Shown in pieces: positions 11,290-22,582 of a stretch of DNA of 64,000 bases. Where the stretch lies: positions 5,159,123 through 5,223,122 of the forward strand of contig OY744615.1 of the NCBI GenBank assembly GCA_963556255.1, written 5' to 3'. The notes under the pieces were generated by a model. That model was not told where the DNA came from. It ran no database searches and was given only the letters and a program-made list of their open reading frames with translations. Position 1 is the first letter of the stretch, and each line of letters begins with the position of its first letter. Source of the DNA: Allolobophora icterica (Eukaryota; Annelida; Clitellata; Crassiclitellata; Lumbricidae). A program made the translations under genes and the position numbers.

Positions 11290-11604
11290 GCTCATCTTAA
11301 GATGTTAGATCTGCTAGATAGCCTTTTTTCAGCACCTTTATGAGGTTCTTAAAATGCACTGTATAAGTATTCACATGCATACATACATACATGTATACAT
11401 GCAGACATACACCTGTGAAGCCTAGACTGCCAGCTTGGAATCAGTTTTGCATATTTTGAACTATATACAAGAGAGATTGTGTTGAATCCTAGTCGAGAGA
11501 GTGACATACACGGTTATTCCCACAGGACAGAACTCGATAAATAGTCAACTCGGCCTTAAAATAGGCCTACAGCAGGAGCGTTTCAGCTTCCGTGTTAAAC
11601 TGTA
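11290..11604. other. unassigned, short (CATA)n run
   Basis: CATA repeats lie at 11378-11400. No other signal was recognised. Confidence 0.3.
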
Positions 11605-11840
11605 TTAATGTTGATTCACAATAGTCTAGTAGTTAGCACTTAGCATGCTGTACTGTGAACCGAAAGGTCAGAGGTTAAAATCCTTGCCTGGTCAGAAATT
11701 TGTTTTGAGATTTCTGTGCCCCACCTCAGCTACAGTGAGAGACTGACCACCCTCGCTCGTAAGCTGAGGCTAAGAAAATGAAGTCGGTAACATCTTGTAC
11801 CAATGGTTGCTCTAAGGAACTGCTCTTCTAATTTTAAAAT
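11605..11840 (+). mobile_element. tRNA-derived SINE
   Basis: A head with TAGTCTAGTAGTTAGCACTTAGCATG (A-box-like) and CAGAGGTTAAAATCC (B-box-like) precedes a body (CAGCTACAGTGAGAGACTG, GAAAATGAAGTCGGTAACA) and the 3' end AAGGAACTGCTCTTCTAATTTT. Body and 3' end match 8096-8290 and the minus-strand copy at 12315-12604. Confidence 0.8.
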
Positions 11841-12314
11841 GTTGTCAGGTTAAGAGATTTTGTTTATTTAGACCTTAGCTTTAAAACTGTTTTACTACTT
11901 TATATTCGACTGCTATATTTAGGATTATAAGTACCTTCAAGTTACATGAACGTTATTGACTGGCCCTTGTATCTGCTAAGTGTTGCTAGTTTTGAGTTTT
12001 TTATATTTGCTCAAGCAAACTTGACAGAACTGAACAAAGTTGCTTAGCTGCTCAGTACATGTTTTGAATTTCAACAGCTCTTGTGTAGATCTGTATTTAT
12101 GTACAGGTGTATAGTCTAATTTAAGACTTAAGTGAATTTTACAGTGAGAACGTTACAAGTAGTTATGTTTAGGTCATAGCTGTACACGAATTATTGATTA
12201 TTGCTAGTTGTATATTGAAGTACTATTGTACATGTACATTGAAATACGTTAACGTAATATTGCATTGTGACCTGCTGTTGCCATCCTAAGTTTTAGTGCC
12301 ATATAATTAAGCAA
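11841..12314. other. unassigned AT-rich stretch
   Basis: No supported feature. Confidence 0.3.
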
Positions 12315-12604
12315 CCTTATAGAAGAAGAAGAGCAGTCCCTTAAGCTAGCTCTGAGGCAGCCATGGGTATGAAGTGTCAGTGACTTCATTTTCTTAGCCT
12401 TGGCCTATGAGGACGGGTGGCCTGTCCTCTCCGTCGCCGTCTCATCTTCCCACCGACAGTGTATGGTCAGTGTACTTATTATAGCTGAGTTGGCTTGGGG
12501 ATGCAGATGGAACAGACATCTCGAACCAAATTTCTGTTCTGGTGGGGATTTGGGTTCAAATGTAGTGATTAGCGCACTAACCACTACACTATTGAGCGCC
12601 CCAA
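12315..12604 (-). mobile_element. full-length tRNA-derived SINE, minus strand
   Basis: Read on the minus strand it starts GGGGCGCTCAATAGTGTAGT, continues through an A box (TAGTGGTTAGTGCGC) and B box (ACATTTGAACCCAAATCC), and ends AAGGGACTGCTCTTCTTCTTC. At about 290 bp it is the most complete member of the family also seen at 8096 and 11605. Confidence 0.8.
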
Positions 12605-12955
12605 GTACCTAATAGAACTTAACGCAATTCAATGTCTAATCATAAAGATTATATTGTGTGGCCATATGGACATCATTACACTCAGTCTGATGTAAGATAT
12701 ATATATATATATATATATATATTTTTATATATAAATAAATGTGTGCAAATAATGTTAGGGTGATGCTCAGTTGAAGTAATATGTTCCTTGTTATTGCTTA
12801 TCACAACTTGTACAGTCCCAATATTAACTGTTCCACTGTTTGTAATTCTTTGTGATATCATGGTGTTAACTTCAATATAATTACTTTAATAAAACTCTGA
12901 ACGTTTTTTCTATATCATGCAATAGCTACTAGAGCTGTTCAATTTAATCTCAAAA
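12605..12955. repeat. AT-rich stretch with (TA)n
   Basis: A (TA)n run of about 30 bp lies at 12695-12722. The remainder is AT-rich and unassigned. Confidence 0.6.
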
Positions 12956-13105
12956 GTGTATAATCTTGATGGGATTAAGCACTTTTGAGATTGGAATGTG
13001 GACGCTTAAAGACGGACCTTCGTAGCGCCCATAGCTGTCCCAAACATTTGCCACTAGGGGCAATATGAACGCCGACGCTTAGTACAATGACTTTGCCCGC
13101 GTTAA

Positions 13106-13395
13106 TCCACGCGGGGTCCTACAGCTAATCGCTACAAATTCGGCCTATGGGCCACTAGTATGGCTTGACTAGGCAGAGGAAATAATGCCGGGCCTGCTGG
13201 GGACCGCTCAGTTGTACCCACATGAGGCCGTAAACGTTAGCCGGCACTGATCCACGCGGGGTCCCCGCAGCTAATCGCTACAAACTCGGCCGGCGGACCG
13301 CTTATCGCTTAATTAGGCAGGCGAAAAATGCTGGCCCTGCTGGGGATCGCTCAGTTGTGCCCGCATGAGGCCGTAAACGTCGGCCGGCACCGTAC
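13106..13395. repeat. 145-bp GC-rich tandem duplication
   Basis: Two units start TCCACGCGGGGTCC at 13106 and 13251. They share GCTAATCGCTACAAA, CTGGCCCTGCTGGGGA-like and CATGAGGCCGTAAACGT blocks. GC content is far above the surrounding sequence. No protein or known RNA was recognised. The duplicated unit could be an RNA-derived SINE body or the end of a DNA transposon. Confidence 0.85.
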
Positions 13396-13534
13396 AGACG
13401 AGCGTCCCCCGTGCCAGCTAGATGCCGGCGAATGTTACGGGCGCGCTGTGGGAATTCGAAATCGGCTCAGTGAGCGGACCCGTGGGACGTGGCTGTCTGG
13501 GTAATAATCATGATCGATATCAACGATGTGCGTG

Positions 13535-13700
13535 TTGGCCTAAATCTCCGAAATTTCTCATCGCCATACAAAAGCCAAAAGGCACGTCAGGGTCTTCGTG
13601 AGGGAGACCAGCTTATGCACCCTATCAAATCAAATCCGCAATAGCCAGACACCCAAACTGCCTTGTCCGTTCCGGTGCCAGGTCAGATTTGTGTGTCGCA
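13535..13700 (+). repeat. dispersed repeat, inverted copy at 16520-16690
   Basis: CTCCGAAATTTCTCATCGCC through CCTTGTCCGTTCCGGTGCCAGGTCAGA matches the reverse complement of 16520-16690. The two copies are about 3 kb apart in opposite orientation. Its class is unknown; it may be LINE-associated, because LINE coding sequence adjoins both copies. Confidence 0.7.
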
Positions 13701-13829
13701 CTCTGAGATTGTAAGTGCACTTGAGGATTGGAGGGAACAAGTCTGCGGGTATAGGCCTACGGTGAATACGGCTAACGTTGCCGACTGTGCCGAATAGAAC
13801 AACCTTCGACACCATAGGCTAGATCACGA

Positions 13830-14450
13830 TCGAACTACTCCTACGGCTGTCGTCTTGGTTAACTTTGGCGACTCTGGTAATGCTTTACTTTGGTTTCAGT
13901 CTTACTTGTCTTCCCGCTCCTCCTCTAGAGCTGCTAAAGCCTTCGGCCACTCATCACAACCCCTCCCACTCTCTTGTGGTGTTCCTCGAGGCTCCGTCCT
14001 AGGGCCACTTCTCTTCATCATTGACACTACACCTCTGAGCCATCTAATAAATTCTTCTTCTGTCGACCACCACTTGTATGCAGACGATGCCCAACTCTTC
14101 ATAATTTTTATCCTTCTCCCCAAGCTCTTTCTCCACCTCCATTGCTCAATTACTCGATGTAGTCCACTTAATATGATATTAGGTTGACCATCTAAAGGAT
14201 GTCATCCAACCTGCTCCGCCTCAACCCTGCCAAAACTGAATTTATTCTCCTTCCCCTTGGACTCCCAGATCAGATCAAGAAAATTCCTGACCCTTCCATA
14301 CACTTAATTTACCCACCAGCTCTTCATCTCTCACTTTCACCTCCGACTCACCTGTACGCAATCTTGGCGTTACCTTTGATCCACATGATCTATATCCTTC
14401 TCTAATCACACCTCCAACGGTCCAACCTCTCGCGCACCTGCTTCATGCAT
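13830..14450 (+). mobile_element. LINE copy A, 5' part (RT with YADD box)
   Basis: RT blocks of a CR1/L2-type LINE: LWFQSYLSSRSS, GVPRGSVLGPLLFIIDTTPL, HHLYADDAQLFI (catalytic DD intact), then MSSNLLRLNPAKTEFILLPL. The copy is cut at about 14450 after RTCFMHI and resumes at 15426 in frame-compatible sequence (IRDYRRIRPMLDFKTAS). Confidence 0.85.
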
Positions 14451-15425
14451 ATCTCGGGAGCTACTGGTCATCTCTTTGCAGATGATGTGCAAGCATTTGT
14501 CCATGGGTCTCCTTCATCCCAATTGCACTTAGTTGAGCGTATCTAAGTCTCTCCGTTCTTGGATGTACTCAAATCGTCTCTGTCTTAATGCCTCCAAAAC
14601 CCAGTTCATTTGGTTTGGCTCCCCTCAACAGTTGCTGAAGATTGATTTTGCCCTCCTCTCGGAAATCTTTCCACACTAGGCCTACTCCTTTTCATCAAGT
14701 GTACGTGACCTGGGTGTCACGCTTGATAGCTCTATCTCCTTCAAAGATCACATCTCTAACCTCACACGTGTTTCCTACTTCCACTTAAGGCGTCTCATGG
14801 TTGTTCGACGATCTGTATCATCCTCTTTTTTCACAACGCTGGTTCATGCTTTCATTTGCTCCAGAATCGACTACTGCAATTCGCTTCTAATCGGTCTTCC
14901 TAAGGTCCGTCTCATGCCCCTGCAGTCAGTCCTAAATGCAGTTGCGAGATTAATTGCACGTCTGCCACGCTACTCACGCATTTCATCCTTCATGTTTGAG
15001 CAACTGCACTGGCTTCCTCTCTCTGCACGTAGGCCCTATTGAGTTCAAAATCCTTAGTCTGGTGTCCAAGACACAGCGGGGTCTCGCTCCCAAATATTTA
15101 ATCGATGTACGGTAATTCACCGGCCTCTTTCTCTCTCCTCGCATCGTCCACTTCGCTCCTCAAACAGATTTGATCTCTCAGTTCCTCATACTAGAACAAC
15201 TATGGCGCAGTCCCGATCTTTTGCCTCAATTGGTTCCTCTCTCGGGAATAGGCTACACTGTCTCCTACTCGCCCTCAAATTTTAATAGGTAACCCCTCGT
15301 CTTCTTTTACTTTCCTCAAGACTTATTTCTTTTCTCTTGGCTTTGCGCACTGGGAGCGCCTCTGAACGGTTCACCCTAGCCTACTACAGGCGCTTTATAA
15401 ATGTGTAAATACAATACAATACAAT
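14451..15425 (+). mobile_element. LINE copy B, inserted into copy A
   Basis: An independent CR1/L2-type RT fragment. It starts near HLFADDVQAFVHG (catalytic box), then KTQFIWFG-like, VRDLGVTLDSS-like, RRSVSSSFFTTLVHAFICS, RIDYCNSLLIGLPK and FEQLHWLPL. It ends GGCGCTTTATAAATGTGTAAATACAATACAATACAAT, the (ATACA)n tail shared with copies at 22583, 49936 and 60395. It sits exactly between the two halves of copy A. Confidence 0.85.
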
Positions 15426-15845
15426 ATTCGTGACTACCGCCGCATTCGACCAATGCTTGACTTTAAAACTGCATCCACTATCGCTGCTATCTCAATTGTA
15501 CACTCTAAGCTTGATTACTGTAAATCCATTTCCCTTAACCTCGAATCCACCCAAATTAAGCGTCTACAACTCATCCAAAATTCTCTCGCCTGCGCCGTCA
15601 CCAGGACACCTTAGCATCACCAATTCACCATATCATTCCCGTTGTTAAATCACTGCACTGGCTGAAAATCCCTGAGCGCATCCACTTCAAAGTCTTGTTG
15701 CTAACCTACAACACACTACAATACTCCCAGCCAAAGTACCTTCGCGAACTCTTCACCATCCAACCACCCGGTCTACCCGTTCATCCTCCTATCTCACTAC
15801 TCTCTGCCGTCCCCCAGTCACTACTCGCCTCAAGTTGTCACACTG
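15426..15845 (+). mobile_element. LINE copy A, 3' part
   Basis: Continues copy A with IRDYRRIRPMLDFKTAS, SIVHSKLDYCKSISLNL, LQLIQNSLACAV and the HYNT-QPKYLRELFTI-type region. Joined to 14450 it restores the usual order of CR1/L2 RT-tail motifs. It is interrupted by a few stops. Confidence 0.8.
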
Positions 15846-15862
15846 CACACTGCATCTCAACT

Positions 15863-16260
<398 letters not shown>

Positions 16261-16261
16261 A

Positions 16262-16545
16262 TTCAGAGAACGTAGGGGTCGATGAGAAGAAGTAGGTCTA
16301 GAAATGGAGGAGAATCGAGAACGATGAGCAATAAGGCGAGCAGCTGCGTTAATTACCGATTGAAGGGCAGAAAGACAGACTTTCGGATCAGGCCTACCGG
16401 TATAAAGAATTGCAATAATCAATGCGGCAACAGATAGGCCTAAATTGTAGTGAAAACTGCAGGAGACACGTATCGACGGATAGCTCTCAGTCTTCTCTGT
16501 CGAGTTTTAACTCCCTGCTGTCTCCTCGGTTTGACCGCCCCGGAC
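16262..16545 (-). mobile_element. LINE RT fragment, minus strand
   Basis: Minus-strand frames give RRLRAIRRYVSPAVFTTI (about 16500-16440), then ALQSVINAAARLIAHRSRFS (about 16370-16310). These are homologous to the plus-strand copy at 59790-59960. Stops separate the pieces. Confidence 0.75.
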
Positions 16546-16690
16546 TCTGACCTGGCACCGGAACGGACAAGGCGGACAAGGCTATTGCGGACTTGATTTG
16601 ATATAGCGCCGGTCTTGATCTCCCTGACGTGGCTTTTGTGTGGCGCTGAGAAATTTCGGAGGTCCATAGCATAGAGTAGTGGTAACATCA
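16520..16690 (-). repeat. dispersed repeat, inverted relative to 13535-13700
   Basis: Shares the AATTTCTC-GCC, CAAAAGCCACGTCAGGG and GTCCGTTCCGGTGCCAGGT blocks with 13535-13700 on the opposite strand. Confidence 0.7.
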
Positions 16691-16904
16691 CTGGCGTAAA
16701 GTGCAGTAGGTAGCGGGATCGCCTCCCGTAACCCTCTCAAGGTCCACTCAGCCTATCAATTCGCGAGATGGCGCGTTTGTGAAAATGAGATGTAGGACGT
16801 GATGGGCGCCTTAAAAGGCTGCCGTATAGGCTACAGTTAAATTCGACTCCTGTGATAACTTATGATCATCCGTTCATACTGATTTGTTATCATACATACC
16901 ACAG

Positions 16905-17280
16905 TATAAATAATTACACAGTACGTCGACTCTCATTGCTGGCTGTTGACTAGTTTTTCTGGTCACGTGATTACGACGCCATCTTGAAACATAGCATTTG
17001 AATTATAGATTTAAACTGAAATTAATGTTAAAAATAATATTGTTAATTCTAATGAAGTCCTCAATGTTGTTGTAACGTTTAAAAAATATTTTATTTGATG
17101 GATTCCGGTGTATCGGCGTGTAGTACTCGATGTTGTTTTAACGTTTAAAAATATTTGATGTGATTGTTTCAGGTGTATCGGCATGGTAAACGGTCTCTTT
17201 CAAGATGGCGGTCGGTCACACATTCTGACTGCTGCAGAGGCCGGGAGTCGACGTACTGTGTAATTATTTATACGGTGTAC
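16905..17280. mobile_element. MITE-like inverted repeat
   Basis: ACAGTATAAATAATTACACAGTACGTCGACTC (from about 16911) is the near-complement of GAGTCGACGTACTGTGTAATTATTTATAC (to about 17274). Internal sequence contains two diverged copies of ATGTTGTTGTAACGTTTAAAA...GGTGTATCGGC (17068 and 17130). A related short palindrome, AGTATAAATAATTACTTATACT, lies at 17622-17643. The target-site duplication was not resolved. Confidence 0.65.
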
Positions 17281-17846
17281 ATACTCAGTTTGAAAATATT
17301 AAACGAAGATTATTATTGCAATACATTAGGCCCTACACTACATTCTCAAGTGGTAGTAGCAAGTGCGAGTAAGTATACGAAGAGGTGAGAAGCAAAGGTT
17401 AACGAAGGAAAGGTCTTCTCTCTCTCTCCTGTACAGTTCTGTAAGCTCCTGAAAACATTTCTTTCAGTCAGTGAAGACACTGACCCGCGTCGGGAGCGCC
17501 TCTAATTAAAGTGGCGCTATATAAATTTAAACGCCGCCAGAGGACAACACTTGGTCTGAGCCTGCACGTGGTGTGACGAACAACATCTTACATATAACGG
17601 GTGTGACTCTAGCGCCACCACAGTATAAATAATTACTTATACTGTGGCGCCACCACCGACCGAAAAAATTATAGCCAAAATTAATACGCATGAAAAATTA
17701 TAGTAAGGAAACTATATCTCGCACGTATATAATATAAAAGGTAAGTTAATCAGTATCGATATTATAAGTACTGGTAACTAACAACGGAGGACGAGGAATA
17801 AATAATCGATAACGTTATTTTCATTCTTGAGGTTATCGATTTGAAG
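17281..17846. other. unassigned, with a short LINE-tail-like motif
   Basis: GGGAGCGCCTCTAATTAAAGTGGCGCTATATAAATT at 17491-17526 resembles the 3' end of the (ATACA)n-tailed LINE family. A palindrome around 17608-17655 has GCGCCACCACAGTATAAATA and its complement. No gene is supported. Confidence 0.45.
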
Positions 17847-17929
17847 GCAAACATGTACAATCGGCGATCATGTACAATCGGGGTGCCTGAATTTTATAAT
17901 CCATCTTCCACTCGCATGTATAGCTTTTT

Positions 17930-18200
17930 GGGGTCAACCCGAATTCCCGAAACCCGAATCCCCGAAAACGCTGAAAATACACAAAAGCCCGATTTCCCGA
18001 AAACAGTTTTATAGAAAGCGGCCGAACTCCCGAAAACCATTCAAAGTTAAATTGTAAATTCTTATACGTGACATAGATCTAGCGTGGTCTTGCATTCATC
18101 CGACTTCTGCTTTCAGTTACATTTTCATCACTAATCGATTTCGGGGATTCGGGCGAAATTCGTTTCGGGGATTCGGGTTTCGGGGATTCGGGCCGGACCC
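17930..18200. mobile_element. 271-bp hAT-like MITE with CCCGAATCCCCG repeats
   Basis: It is flanked by the 8-bp duplication AGCTTTTT (17922-17929 and 18201-18208). Ends are GGGGTCAACCCGAATTCCCG and, reverse complemented, GGGTCCGGCCCGAATCCCCG. The subterminal sequence repeats CCCGAATCCCCGAAA-like blocks. It is inserted in the left arm of the fold-back element; the opposite arm is uninterrupted at that point (about 19911). Confidence 0.85.
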
Positions 18201-18462
18201 AGCTTTTTAGTCGCACAAATACTATAGGCTACACTGACCCTAACCCTAAGCCCTAAACGACCCTTACGACGCTTACCCTGACCCTAACCGACCCTCACGA
18301 TGCAAAGACACCCATCCAGATAGTTCATAGGCACCCCGATATGTACAATCTACGGGCACGGGTAAAGTGCTGATTTGCTGATTTGCTGATTGGCAAGGGG
18401 TAAAATGCTGATTGGAATAATGCTGATTGGTCATGCTGATTGGTGGGTAAAATGCTGACTGG

Positions 18463-18654
18463 AAAAATGCTGATTGGTCACGCTGTTTGGTGGGTAAAAT
18501 GCTGTTAGAAAAATACTGATTGTAACAACAGAAAGTAACAATCGGTCTTTATTATTATGATGAAAAATGCTGATTGGTCACGCTGTTTGGTGGGTAAAAT
18601 GCTGTTAGAAAAATACTGATTGTTACAACAGAAAGTAACAATCGGTCTTTATTA

Positions 18655-18662
<8 letters not shown>
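18463..18662. repeat. 100-bp tandem duplication in the fold-back interior
   Basis: Units beginning AAAAATGCTGATTGGTCACG at 18463 and 18563 are almost identical, each ending in AACAATCGGTCTTTATTAT. Confidence 0.9.
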
Positions 18663-18843
<181 letters not shown>

Positions 18844-19075
18844 TTATGGTCTTGCTGACATCTCCACATTCAGAAAATCGAGTTCCACGCCGCTGCCTCC
18901 GTTAAGAGGACGATGGGTATCGACGGGTTTGTTCTTTGGCTCCGGGCAGCTTTGACATGGAGCCTTGGAAAGCCACTGCGTTGAACCGCTGCACCATCAC
19001 CGATAGGCTCTTGAACAGGAAGTTTGTTTCGCGGGCCGGCGACCAATTTCCGATAGAAAGGCGAGGCCCTCTTTG

Positions 19076-19121
<46 letters not shown>

Positions 19122-19126
<5 letters not shown>

Positions 19127-19310
19127 CAAGTGGAATATTAGCTGACGAGGCCAGCATTTGGACGATCCTTTCCAAAATATGCTGTTTTGGTGAAGCTCTT
19201 ATTCCATGGGACCGTCTAGAAATACTTTCTGTCGCATAGACCACTGCCACATTTTCATTTTTTTGCAGATCCACAAAAATGCCAACGATATCCATCAACC
19301 TTCCAATCAT
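19122..19310 (-). CDS. short uncharacterised open frame inside the fold-back element
   Basis: A minus-strand frame of 62 codons (begins MIGRLMDIVGIFVDLQKNEN) lies between the inverted arms. It shows no domain I recognise and may be a remnant of the element's own protein or chance. It is listed because it is the only coherent frame in the element core outside the microsatellites. Confidence 0.2.
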
Positions 19311-19993
19311 TCTTCTTCACCACGAATAAAAATGAAGAATTGATCCTCCCATCGGTCGATTACCAACTGCATTTTACTGATTGCCATTATTCCAATTCAA
19401 TGTATATGTACTCTCCAAAATTCAAAATTTATAATAAGCTTCACAATTATTTGGGGATATTTTTAGTGTTTTAAAAGTTTTGCATTTGTTGATTAAAATA
19501 CCCTTCTCTGAGCACTTCTTGCCTGGATTTCAATTAGCAGTTGTTAATTACAACAATATTGAAAACAACAAAGTGTATTGTCTTCTTTGATCACTACTTG
19601 CGTGGACTTCAATTAGCATTTGTTAATTTAAACAATATTGAAAACATCAAAGTGAATTGGCTTCTTTGACCACTTCTTGCTTGGATTTCAATCAGCATTT
19701 TACCCTTTGATTTGCTGATAATTTGGCTGTTGGGTAAAATGCTGACCAATCAGCATTTTCCAATCAGCATTTTACCCCTTGCCAATCAGCAAATCAGCAA
19801 TCAGCAAATCAGCATTATACCCGTGCCCACAATCTACAACCTATGTACTATCTGGGTGGTTGCATCGTGAGGGTCGGTTAGGGGGGTGAGGGTAAACGTC
19901 GCGAGGGTATAAAGCTATACCTGCGAGTGGAAGCTGGATTTTAAAATTCAGGGCTAGGGTTAGGCACCCCGATTGTATATGTTTGCCGGGTAA

Positions 19994-20176
19994 TTGCAAA
20001 GACTGAGTGCCTCCCTATATAAACAATATGGTTGCCACCGACTTCGCTCCAGTAGAGCGCCGCTGCCTAGCAGCCACATCCCACAATGCAATGCGCTAAG
20101 TAAATAAGTCAAACACCTGAAGTCAAATGAAAATGAACTTTAATTAGATTGTGAGTTGCTCAAAATTTTGTTGTTA
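19994..20176. other. unassigned spacer
   Basis: Sequence between two DNA transposons, containing CATCCCACAATGCAATGCG. No gene was recognised. Confidence 0.3.
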
Positions 20177-20592
20177 CTAAATATTAGGGTGTTCCTTAGC
20201 AGTACAGAAAACAATTAATGTTTGATTTCTTATATTCTCACCCCCCCCAGATTGATTCCAATTGGTGCAAAAACAACTGCTGTAAAATTTTAGGCGAATA
20301 TTTAAATGTTTAGAGGTCACTCAAGGGATCTTTAGTTTGATTAATTTCTGCAAAATCATCCATTTTTGACGCAAATCAGAAATATTATTTTTGCAAGCTT
20401 CACGCAGGTAAAAATTAACAGTCATTGTCTGTAGAGAGTATAGGAAGCTTGAATTGAGTGCTGAGTGCCTATTATCTAATTGTCTGTGAATTTCCTGGCA
20501 ACGAGGTGGCAGTAAACAAGTCATTTTTGCAAGTTGGAAACCGCCAACGGTGTTCCTGGACGAATCGAAGTAAATGCTGATTCTGATTTTCT

Positions 20593-20892
20593 TTAGAACT
20601 TCATAATAATACTGTTGTGCTCCTGAATGAGGGGAACACCTCCTTCAGCATTGTCATTGACTACTCTTAGATGTTCAACAGTCTTGATGGCATCCTTATA
20701 ATCGTCTCGCTGTGGCCATAATTCCGGGTCACAATTCAGGAATCCAGCCAGAATGCCAAGGCGGCAGAAGAAATGCATCGTATTTTCTGTCATGAAGTCC
20801 TCAATTCGCATGTTTGGGCATTTCCTTATTTCGATATTTACACGTTTTGCAGTCTCTTCTATACCTTTCTTCTCATTATTTGCCTTTACCAT
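20593..20892 (-). pseudogene. C-terminal frame of the transposon-encoded protein
   Basis: A 99-codon minus-strand frame: FFCRLGILAGFLNCDPELWP (about 20770-20710), then AIKTVEHLRVVNDNAEGGVP. The pattern 'RVVND-AE-GV-LI-E-N' is the end of a widespread, mostly uncharacterised animal protein family found in cnidarians, arthropods and others. I recall the family but cannot name a curated domain. Confidence 0.55.
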
Positions 20893-20931
20893 TGCTCGTT
20901 TGGATTCAACAAGTAGGCCTATACTGTCGCA

Positions 20932-21414
20932 TCAAAACGGCAAAGCCAATGAGTTCGTCACCAAGATACCAAAGGTGATCAGCAAATTTCTTTTGCATGG
21001 CATTGGCACTGTTTCGTACTGGTCCAAGAGCTGAAGGAAGTGGAGATCATGATTTGAAGGTGCAACTGGATTTGAAGCCGTGAACCAGGCCTTGACACAG
21101 ATGTGAAAAATGAATATGCACATGTTCCGGTTCCAGAGTCCCTTCTTTTCTTCAGTGGCAAGTTTAAACTGGCCATGGAACATCCATATCTTTAAAGAGG
21201 ACAATGCCTCTGACATCCACCTGGCATGATGTATGCCTCCAGGAGCCATAAATGATATTCCGTGTGGTGACACACCCTCACGAAAAATTATCACAAGCTC
21301 AATGAATTCTCGAAATGATATCACAACACATGAAATCAGTGAAATCGACAAGGCCCAACTTTCTATCAAGCAGGCTACAGCTGAGGCCTGAGCTTCACCA
21401 GTACTGGAAGTCAA
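20932..21414 (-). pseudogene. middle frame of the transposon-encoded protein, with internal deletion
   Basis: A 160-codon minus-strand frame: SSTGEAQASAVACLIESWAL, then directly a region with FREFIELVI and APGGIHHARWMSEALSSLKI, then FKLATEEKKGLWNRN and NPVAPSNHDLHFLQLLDQYE. A frameshift separates it from the C-terminal frame near 20930. The central region that would hold further conserved acidic and histidine residues seems to be missing. Confidence 0.55.
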
Positions 21415-21931
21415 TTTGGAAACACCAATTAAGAAATTGGTTCACTCCAGCTCCAGAAACTATTACTTGCTATCGATTTACTTGTAGTTACTTTCAGTAA
21501 GGTCTCTCAGGAGTTTACCATCCCAGTGGACCTCGAGAGAGACATATGCTTGAAATTGTTCTTTAAGCTGTGAAGCAATTTCAGCTCGATAGTGTTCTCT
21601 AGGTCTGTGGATTGACGACTGGTTGATATTTAACTCCTGAACATCGTGACCAAGACTTTGAGCAACTGTTGCTAATACAAATGTTGCCTTTCTGTCGCTC
21701 AGTTTGGTTCAATCGAGAACAGCAGCTAAGCTGGGTGTCATAATATTAACTCAGGTGCTCCGATTCCACCAACAGTTCCTTAATCTTCTTCTGCATTGCT
21801 GCTTGTGCTGGAATTGACTTTGTCTTCGTCATCACTACTAGAAATTGATTAATTTGTCCATAGGAACAAGTTTAGGGGGTTAGACTTTGAAAATTCCAAA
21901 GTTGAAAAATAAGGAACACCCTACTAAATAT

Positions 21932-22582
21932 GAAGGTTTCTGAATGCATTGCCCAGATAGAGCTATTTAATACCTTCAATTTGGTATACTTTAATTGTGT
22001 CTCTAGGTGCAATAGAAGCTTAGATACAGCAGTTTGAACATCGGCGGTCAGCGAAAATTGGCCCATTTTGGTCAATGTTCATTGTCCCATATCTCGGACA
22101 TCGGTTGACCAAAAAATAAAAAATTTTGGTTTTGAAAGTTTTTCATAATGGTTTGTCACCATACCAAATTTCAACAAAATTGGTGACGGTGATGTCCATG
22201 TTTTTTCTAAAGTGTATTGATTTGACTTGGAATGCCCTGGCATCTAATGAATTGCATGGCATTTACTTGAAATGTGATTTGTTACACCCAGTATTTTTCT
22301 TATGATCCATGGATCAAGGTTCAAGGCCCATGTATAACTGTGCTGAAGTGACAAGTGTATTAAGTTCTATGAAATTGTTTCAGGTCAAACAGAACAATTT
22401 TGTCATCGTAAGAAAAGCATAATTCTTGCTTTGTGGGGTTCATTACTGTAATTTCCAGACTATAAGTTGCGTTTTTTACATGAGTGTCGAGGGGTTGTGA
22501 CAAGTAGAAAGATGTGACATATGTGTAGAAAATTTAAAAAAATTTGAAATATGGTAGTTACATTTGGCAAAGAGCGAAGACA
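21932..22582. other. unassigned AT-rich stretch
   Basis: TACTGTAATTTCCAGACTATAAG at 22445-22467 resembles termini of common DNA-transposon repeats, but no partner end was found. Nothing else is supported. Confidence 0.35.

Larger units (their letters stand above)
20185..21923 (-). mobile_element. TIR element with 8-bp TSD encoding a broken transposase-like protein
   Basis: Termini TAGGGTGTTCCTTA / TAAGGAACACCCTA are flanked by CTAAATAT on both sides (20177-20184, 21924-21931). The 8-bp duplication and TAGGG end place it with hAT-like elements. Minus-strand coding remains, 5' to 3': DRKATFVLATVAQSLGHDVQ and a QSSIHR stretch (about 21700-21610), VHWDGKLLRDLT (about 21530-21510), STGEAQASAVACLIESWALS (21409-21350), then IHHARWMSEALSSLKIW (21230-21180), PSNHDLHFLQLLDQYETVP and finally RVVNDNAEGGVPLIQEHN (20660-20610). 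In its usual form the family, as I remember it, has a further block between the IESW and HHARW regions; here it appears deleted. Several frameshifts and stops are present. Confidence 0.8.

Noticed and set aside
18234..18300. Telomere-like ACCCTAACCCTAA-type sequence
   Set aside because: Only a few degenerate units inside the fold-back arm, mirrored in the other arm; not a telomeric array.
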